DNA from: Betaproteobacteria bacterium
GTDB lineage: Bacteria; Pseudomonadota; Gammaproteobacteria; Burkholderiales; Burkholderiaceae_E
Direction: 5' to 3'
DNA: 10,709 nt
Assembly: GCA_009925965.1 (NCBI GenBank)
Contig: RFPW01000056.1
Span: forward strand, 1 to 10,709
Shown piece by piece: positions 6,877-10,709 of the stretch; positions within the stretch are counted from its first letter, which is position 1, and every line of letters starts with the position of its first letter. The position numbers were made by a program, and so were the translations under genes. The notes under the pieces are model-generated. The model was not told where the DNA came from. It searched no databases and saw only the letters and a list, made by a program, of their open reading frames with translations.

Positions 6877-7869
6877 TCAGTCAGCTGTAATGTTCCTTGA
6901 ACGGATGATGTTGCCCCAATAGTCGGTGTCGCGCTTGACCAGAGCGCCGAGTTCTTCCGGGCCCAAATATCGGGGCTCGATGCCGATACCGGCAGCTCGC
7001 TGTCGCGTCTCCGGTTGCTCTAAGGCCTTCTTGACTTGCTCGCTCAGTTGCGCGATCACAGCCGGCGGGGTTCCCGCGGGTGCAAACAGTCCCACCCAGG
7101 CTTCTAGTTCAAAGCCTGGCAGACCGGCCTCGGCGGTCGTTGGAATATTGGGCAACATCGGGTGGCGAGTCTTGCTCGTGACGGCAAACCCTTTCAATTT
7201 GCCGGCCTGGATATGCGACATCACCGACGGCGGGGTGGTGATGAACACCTGGACCTGGCCGCCCAGGACGTCCCGGATCGCATCGCCGGAGCCCTTGTAC
7301 GGTACATGGACCATGTCGGTTTGTGTCGTCTGTTCGAACAGGGCGGTCCCCACATGCGATAGCGACCCGTTGCCCTGCGAGGCGAAATTGATTTTGCCGG
7401 GCTGGGTCTTGATGTAGCTGATGAATTCGCGCAAGTTGTTGGCAGGTACGGAGGGATGGGCCGCGATGACGTTGGTTGCCGTCGCGATCAGTGCAACGGG
7501 CGTGAGCTCTTTTTGTTCCCAGGGCAACTTGGCAAACATCGCGGGGTTACCCACGTGGTAGGCCGAGTACGAGATCAGGAGCGTGTAGCCGTCCTTGGGT
7601 GCGCGGGTCACCAGGGGATAGGCGATGTTGCCGCTGGCGCCTCCCTTATTTTCGATCACGACCTGCTGGCCAAGAAGTTTGCTGAGCGGCTCGCCGATGA
7701 GTCGGGCCGATGTATCAACCACGCCCCCCGGCGGATTTGGAACGATCAAAGTGATCGGCTTGGTCGGAAAACCTTGTGCGGCTGCCGGCGCATTCAGGCC
7801 GCTAACCAGCACGCAGGCGAGGGCGCCGTGTAGGGCCGCAAGGATTGATTTAAGCATCAAAGTTCGCAT
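6877..7869 (-). CDS. Bug-family TTT solute-binding receptor (first of two)
   Basis: The 330-residue protein starts with a signal peptide (hydrophobic core about 9-24, AAAQ at 29-32 likely just before the mature end at GFPTKPITLIVP). The mature part is a typical Bug periplasmic receptor. It shows NPPGGVVDTSAR (45-56) with the ligand-loop aspartate D52, LLGQQVVIENKGGASGNIA (65-83), MVHVPYKGSGDAIRDVLGG (186-204), IPTTAEAGLPGF and LFAPAGTPPAV (261-271). Bug proteins bind small carboxylates or similar metabolites for tripartite tricarboxylate transport. No TctA or TctB membrane subunit is in the window, so this is an orphan receptor, as is common in Burkholderiales. It sits between a thioesterase (42 bp upstream) and a CoA-transferase (35 bp downstream) on the same strand. 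A GGTGGG about 6 bases upstream supports the ATG at 7869; ATG 7857 is an alternative. The ligand is unknown. Confidence 0.95.
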   Translation of the reverse strand: MRTLMLKSILAALHGALACVLVSGLNAPAAAQGFPTKPITLIVPNPPGGVVDTSARLIGEPLSKLLGQQVVIENKGGASGNIAYPLVTRAPKDGYTLLISYSAYHVGNPAMFAKLPWEQKELTPVALIATATNVIAAHPSVPANNLREFISYIKTQPGKINFASQGNGSLSHVGTALFEQTTQTDMVHVPYKGSGDAIRDVLGGQVQVFITTPPSVMSHIQAGKLKGFAVTSKTRHPMLPNIPTTAEAGLPGFELEAWVGLFAPAGTPPAVIAQLSEQVKKALEQPETRQRAAGIGIEPRYLGPEELGALVKRDTDYWGNIIRSRNITAD

Positions 7870-7890
7870 CAGATTCCCACCAAAAAAGAT

Positions 7891-7915
7891 GATTATTCAG
7901 GCTTCGATTATTCAG
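7891..7915. repeat. 10-bp perfect direct repeat GATTATTCAG
   Basis: Two identical copies lie at 7891-7900 and 7906-7915, separated by 5 bases. The right copy includes the thioesterase stop codon. They sit 22-46 bases upstream of the Bug receptor start on the minus strand. They might be a binding site or a duplication remnant; no function is evident. Confidence 0.5.
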
Positions 7916-8730
7916 AGTTTGTCTTTGGGCCGAACGAATAGGCTTTGTGTAGCGCGACCGATCCGACCATCCAGATCATAGAGGGCAGACTCAGCCAAGC
8001 CGCAACCGTCTGGCCCCAGATAGGTCATTGAATCGAGCCCGATCCATTCACCCCGCGGGCGGCGCGAGAGATTGATTGTGAGATCTGAATTCATAAAAAC
8101 GTGGGTATCGAAACTCAGAACCTTGCTGATGCCATTCCCACAGTCAGCGGCAACGGCAACGCGTTGGTAGGCGCTGGGAGTTTCACCGTCAACCAAAGGT
8201 TTCGTGACCCGAAACCAGACAAAACAAGGACCGTTGAAAAACTCCCCCCGGGCGAGACGGACCTCAACGAATTTAAAATACCCAACCGAGTCCGGTCGAT
8301 AAAATGGCGGAAAGCAAGCGGGGCTCTCTTCGGGCGGGCTGACCCCGTGGGGATGATCCAGGAAGTGCTCGGGCAACCCGATTGGTGATTCCCGCTGGGC
8401 CAGTGCCGTAAACCGGGCGACGACCTTGTCGCCCGTGATCAGTTCGGCGGCTAGATGTGCCGCGTTTCGCCCTGCATACTCCACTCGAACGGTGACCCGC
8501 AGCGGGGCGATGGGGACTGGACGCAAGAGGTTCGATGTCAGGCGCCCAATATGCTGAAGACCCAGTGAGGCCGCTTCCTGCTCGATCGCGCGGCATACCA
8601 GGGCGGCGGGTGGGCCCGCGTGTTGGTGGTCGGGGTGCCAGGGCCCGCGGGTCAGGCCGCTACTATCGTAGGCGTCATCAGTTCGGCGGGCGTAAGCCCA
8701 TTCGGGCAACACAACAGGAGTTGGATTCAT
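7912..8730 (-). CDS. Thioesterase family protein (TesB-like double hot-dog acyl-CoA thioesterase)
   Basis: The 272-residue cytoplasmic protein fits the two-hot-dog-fold thioesterase family that hydrolyses acyl-CoA to free acid and CoA. The first hot-dog half has HQHAGPPAALVCRAIEQ (35-51) and LTSNLLRPVPIAPLRV (64-79). The second has VAADCGNGIS (192-201), MNSDLTINLSRRPRGEWIGL (213-232) and GRIGRATQSLFV (255-266). By analogy with TesB the active-site trio would be D196, T218 and Q262; this mapping is inferred and was not aligned. It is the first gene of a likely operon with the Bug receptor and CoA-transferase, so it may release CoA from a pathway intermediate. The ATG at 8730 lacks a good ribosome binding site and shares two bases with the ATG of the divergent SOUL gene, so the true start may lie slightly downstream. 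Confidence 0.88.
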   Translation of the reverse strand: MNPTPVVLPEWAYARRTDDAYDSSGLTRGPWHPDHQHAGPPAALVCRAIEQEAASLGLQHIGRLTSNLLRPVPIAPLRVTVRVEYAGRNAAHLAAELITGDKVVARFTALAQRESPIGLPEHFLDHPHGVSPPEESPACFPPFYRPDSVGYFKFVEVRLARGEFFNGPCFVWFRVTKPLVDGETPSAYQRVAVAADCGNGISKVLSFDTHVFMNSDLTINLSRRPRGEWIGLDSMTYLGPDGCGLAESALYDLDGRIGRATQSLFVRPKDKL

Positions 8731-9433
8731 GAACGGGGAATGTCGAGAAGAGGGTCGAGATGAAACTCGAATGGCGATCGTCAGGATTCAACAAATGATC
8801 CTATCGTTTTTCTGGGTTCTAAGTGCTTGTGCGATCCTGACCGGAGGGCCCGCCATGGCCATCGAGGAACCGGAATACTCGGTCGAACGCAAAACCGATC
8901 GTTTCGAGATTCGTCAGTACCGTCCCCTCATCGTCGCGGAGACGTTCGTGGATGGAGATCTCGGCGACGCTTCCAACGCGGGATTTCGACGAATCGCTGC
9001 ATATATTTTTGGTGACAATCAATCTGCCCGGTCGGTGGATGGTCAGGCAGCCGGTTCAGCGAAGGAGACCATCGCCATGACTGCACCAGTCACCGTAGAA
9101 CCGCAATCGCTTGTTGCCAGCAAGGCGATGGACGCCAATCGCTGGCGCATTCACTTTGTAATGCCCAAACAATATTCGATGGCAAGCCTGCCGCGGCCAA
9201 CCAACCCCTTGGTCATCCTGCGCGAAGTCCCATCCAAGCGCTATGCGGTGCTGTCATTTTCGGGATTCACAGGGGTCGACAAGAGCCAGAGCCTCACCGA
9301 AGAACTGATCGCCTGGACTAAAGCGCAGGGCTTATCGCCTGTGGCTTCACCTCAGATGGCTCGCTACGATCCACCCTGGCGCTTGCCTTTCTTTCGGCGC
9401 AACGAAATCCTTCTCGAGATCGCAACGCCTTAG
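8729..9433 (+). CDS. SOUL family haem-binding-like protein, secreted
   Basis: The product matches the SOUL/HBP family: EEPEYSVERKTDRFEIRQY (46-64), FRRIAAYIFG (86-95), ETIAMTAPVTVEP (113-125), RIHFVMPKQYS (140-150) and the ending RYDPPWRLPFFRRNEILLEI (212-231). Family members in animals bind haem or related ligands; the bacterial role is not settled. A hydrophobic segment ending PAMA at residue 44 looks like a signal peptide, so the mature protein should be periplasmic. The loop before IAMTAPV (about 97-112) seems longer than usual. Start choice: ATG 8729 has AGGAG at 8716-8720 with ideal spacing but gives a long charged n-region. ATG 8771 gives a conventional signal peptide (MAIVRIQQ). ATG 8795 has AGGA 8 bases upstream but a short, uncharged n-region. 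It is divergent from the thioesterase gene and is followed after 72 bp by the second Bug receptor. Confidence 0.88.
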   Translation: MNGECREEGRDETRMAIVRIQQMILSFFWVLSACAILTGGPAMAIEEPEYSVERKTDRFEIRQYRPLIVAETFVDGDLGDASNAGFRRIAAYIFGDNQSARSVDGQAAGSAKETIAMTAPVTVEPQSLVASKAMDANRWRIHFVMPKQYSMASLPRPTNPLVILREVPSKRYAVLSFSGFTGVDKSQSLTEELIAWTKAQGLSPVASPQMARYDPPWRLPFFRRNEILLEIATP

Positions 9434-9493
9434 GGAATCCCCGGGGGTGATTTCGGTTGTGTAGTTGGGTGCCCATCGGTCAAGCTCCGCCCG

Positions 9494-9500
9494 AAAGGAG
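9494..9500 (+). promoter_or_regulatory. Ribosome binding site AAAGGAG of the second Bug gene
   Basis: This strong Shine-Dalgarno match lies 5 bases before the ATG at 9506. It fixes that start even though the encoded signal peptide then has an unusual Ser-rich n-region. A TTTCGG at 9451-9456 could pair with CCGAAA at 9491-9496, which overlaps this site, but the loop is long and this pairing is speculative. Confidence 0.75.
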
Positions 9501-9505
9501 CTGAC

Positions 9506-10528
9506 ATGAAAACACCCCAATCTTTGTTCCCATCTTCGTCCGCATTTTCGTCCGCCTCTTCGTCCGCAGTGCGAAGGGCGATCCTGGTCGCAGCTACTGC
9601 ACTGATCGCTCTGCCGTCGAGTGCGTTGTACGCCCAGGCGTTTCCGACCAAGCCGATCAAGCTGGTCGTCACATTTCCAACTGGCGGGGCGCCCGATATT
9701 CTGTCGCGCACCTTCAGTGAAAAAGCGCAGTTGGGCCAGCAAGTGCTGGTCGACAACAAGGCCGGGGCGGGCGGCAACATCGGCGCGGATTTCGTTGCGA
9801 AGTCCGCACCGGACGGGCATACGCTGGTCATGGGTACTGTTGGAACCCATTCGATCAACGGGGCACTGTACGAAAAAATGCCCTACGACATGGTCAAAGG
9901 GTTTGCGCCGATCGCTTTGGTCGCGTCCGCGCCCAACTTGTTAGTGGTCAATAACGATTTGCCCGTCAAGTCGGTTCCGGATCTGATCGCTTACCTCAAG
10001 GCCAATCCGAACAAGCTGTCATTTGGCTCACCCGGTATTGGCAGCTCGGTCCATGTCTCGGGGGAATTGTTCAAATCGATGACCGGGACCTCGATGACGC
10101 ATGTGCCCTACAAGGGCCGTCAGTTCGCCATCCCCGATCTTGTCGGCGGCAGTATTCAACTGATGTTTGACAACATGCCTTCGGCCTTGCCAATGGCTCG
10201 CGAAGGCAAAATCCGCGCGATCGCACAAACCACTGCGAAGCGCTCGCCTGCAGCCACCGATATCCCCACAGTCGCTGAAACGATTCCGGGCTTTGAAGCA
10301 ACGACCTGGTTTGCCCTGTTTGCCCCCGCCGGAACGCCTCGGCCCGTCGTCGATCGCCTGCATGCTGAGGTGGTGCGCGTATTCCAGCTCCCCGATGTGC
10401 AAGAGAAGCTCAAAACACTCGGTCTCGAGCCAATTCTGTCTACACCGGACGAACTGGCACGCTATCAGGCAAACGAGATCGTTAAGTGGGCCAAAGTCGT
10501 CAAGGAATCAGGGGCCAAGGCCGAGTGA
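9506..10528 (+). CDS. Bug-family TTT solute-binding receptor (second of two)
   Basis: This 340-residue protein is a periplasmic extracytoplasmic receptor. The signal peptide has a Ser-rich n-region built from three SSA-type repeats (residues 10-21), then VRRAILVAATALIALPSSALYAQ with likely cleavage near residue 44. Mature motifs are FPTKPIKLVVTFPTGGAPDILSR (46-68, ligand-loop D64), DNKAGAGGNIGADFVAKS (83-100), MTHVPYKGRQFAIPDLVGG (197-215), IQLMFDNMPSALP and LFAPAGTPRPVVDRL (271-285). From D64 to the conserved LGQQ it is two residues shorter than the first Bug receptor in this window, a small deletion in the first helix. The two receptors are clearly divergent paralogues, not a recent duplication. 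No transporter membrane genes are present. The next gene starts within this gene's stop codon, so the two are probably co-translated. The ligand is unknown. Confidence 0.95.
   Translation: MKTPQSLFPSSSAFSSASSSAVRRAILVAATALIALPSSALYAQAFPTKPIKLVVTFPTGGAPDILSRTFSEKAQLGQQVLVDNKAGAGGNIGADFVAKSAPDGHTLVMGTVGTHSINGALYEKMPYDMVKGFAPIALVASAPNLLVVNNDLPVKSVPDLIAYLKANPNKLSFGSPGIGSSVHVSGELFKSMTGTSMTHVPYKGRQFAIPDLVGGSIQLMFDNMPSALPMAREGKIRAIAQTTAKRSPAATDIPTVAETIPGFEATTWFALFAPAGTPRPVVDRLHAEVVRVFQLPDVQEKLKTLGLEPILSTPDELARYQANEIVKWAKVVKESGAKAE
9533..9568 (+). repeat. Three tandem 12-bp repeats inside the signal-peptide n-region
   Basis: The units are TCTTCGTCCGCA (9533-9544), TTTTCGTCCGCC (9545-9556) and TCTTCGTCCGCA (9557-9568). 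They are in frame and encode SSSA-FSSA-SSSA. Units 1 and 3 are identical; unit 2 differs at two positions. The length is a multiple of three, so copy changes by slippage would keep the frame and only alter the signal-peptide n-region. Confidence 0.85.
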
Positions 10529-10709
10529 TAGTGGACCGGGGGGCATCGATCGATTCGGTTACTTTTTATCTCGATTTCATCAGTCCCTACGCGTACCTGG
10601 CGTTTCACGCGGTCCCGCAGGCACTTGAAGGGTTGAGGGTTGAAGTCCAATACCAGCCGATCCTGTTTGGCGCCCTGCTCAAGCATCACGGCCATCGGGG
10701 GCCTGCAGA
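10525..10709 (+). CDS. DsbA-family / 2-hydroxychromene-2-carboxylate isomerase-like protein, N-terminal part
   Basis: The frame is open from a GTG at 10525 to the window end, giving 61 codons of a family usually about 200 residues long. The segment VTFYLDFISPYAYLAFHAVP (12-31) is the first strand and helix of the thioredoxin-fold kappa-GST/isomerase group. S20 in ISPYAY sits where these enzymes carry the glutathione-activating serine, and there is no CxxC. QPILFGALLKHHGHRGPA (44-61) is the usual next segment. Known members isomerise 2-hydroxychromene-2-carboxylate in naphthalene catabolism with glutathione, but many relatives have other substrates. The start overlaps the upstream Bug stop as GTGA (10525-10528), typical of translational coupling. 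A second in-frame GTG at 10531 is possible, with AAGG at 10517-10520 about 10 bases before it. Confidence 0.85.
   Translation, partial: MIVDRGASIDSVTFYLDFISPYAYLAFHAVPQALEGLRVEVQYQPILFGALLKHHGHRGPA

Noticed and set aside
9436..9452. CCCC/GGGG stem with AATC/GATT flanks just after the SOUL stop codon, as a terminator
   Set aside because: There is no loop of usable size without breaking pairs, and no T-tract follows, so a terminator or operator cannot be supported.
6877..10528. The two Bug receptors as a recent duplication
   Set aside because: They share only family-wide motifs, differ in spacing and most residues, lie on opposite strands and have different neighbours.
1..10709. Defence system, mobile element, CRISPR array or tRNA
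   Set aside because: Both strands were read for transposase, integrase, nuclease and repeat-spacer patterns and for tRNA-like structures. Every stretch is accounted for by metabolic, transport or membrane genes.

Overview
The window looks like chromosomal DNA from a betaproteobacterium, most likely Burkholderiales (Alcaligenaceae- or Comamonadaceae-like). This is inferred from three things: two Bug-type (tripartite tricarboxylate transporter, TTT) solute receptors without their membrane subunits, a class III CoA-transferase beside one of them, and a moderately high GC content with dense gene packing. No RNA gene, insertion sequence, phage gene or CRISPR array was seen. No stretch over about 105 bases lacks a gene.

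Left part (1-2914, all minus strand): the N-terminal two thirds of a bifunctional enoyl-CoA hydratase/3-hydroxyacyl-CoA dehydrogenase, cut by the window edge, lies downstream of a class-3 (coniferyl-type) aldehyde dehydrogenase. The roughly 100 bp between them holds a perfect 7+7 inverted repeat. Centre-left (2998-5596, plus strand): a tightly overlapping three-gene unit encodes a membrane-anchored DUF1214 protein, a membrane-anchored DUF1254 protein and an EthA-like Baeyer-Villiger monooxygenase. It is divergent from the aldehyde dehydrogenase, and the 83-bp divergent gap contains a 6+6 inverted repeat that could be an operator.

Centre-right (5618-8730, minus strand): a probable operon runs thioesterase, then Bug receptor, then CaiB-type CoA-transferase, with gaps of about 40 bp. 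Right part (8729-10709, plus strand): a secreted SOUL haem-binding-like protein, then a second Bug receptor whose stop codon overlaps the start of a DsbA/2-hydroxychromene-2-carboxylate isomerase-type protein cut by the right edge.

Taken together, the genes suggest an accessory catabolic region. Bug receptors would capture an organic acid, the CoA-transferase would activate it, the hydratase/dehydrogenase would carry out beta-oxidation-type steps, the thioesterase would release CoA, and the monooxygenase and aldehyde dehydrogenase would oxidise carbonyl compounds. The substrate cannot be read from the sequence. I found no clear new defence or mobile system. The most distinctive points are a His-to-Tyr change in the monooxygenase fingerprint motif, two operator-like palindromes, the DUF1214-DUF1254-monooxygenase gene unit, and overlapping divergent start codons.
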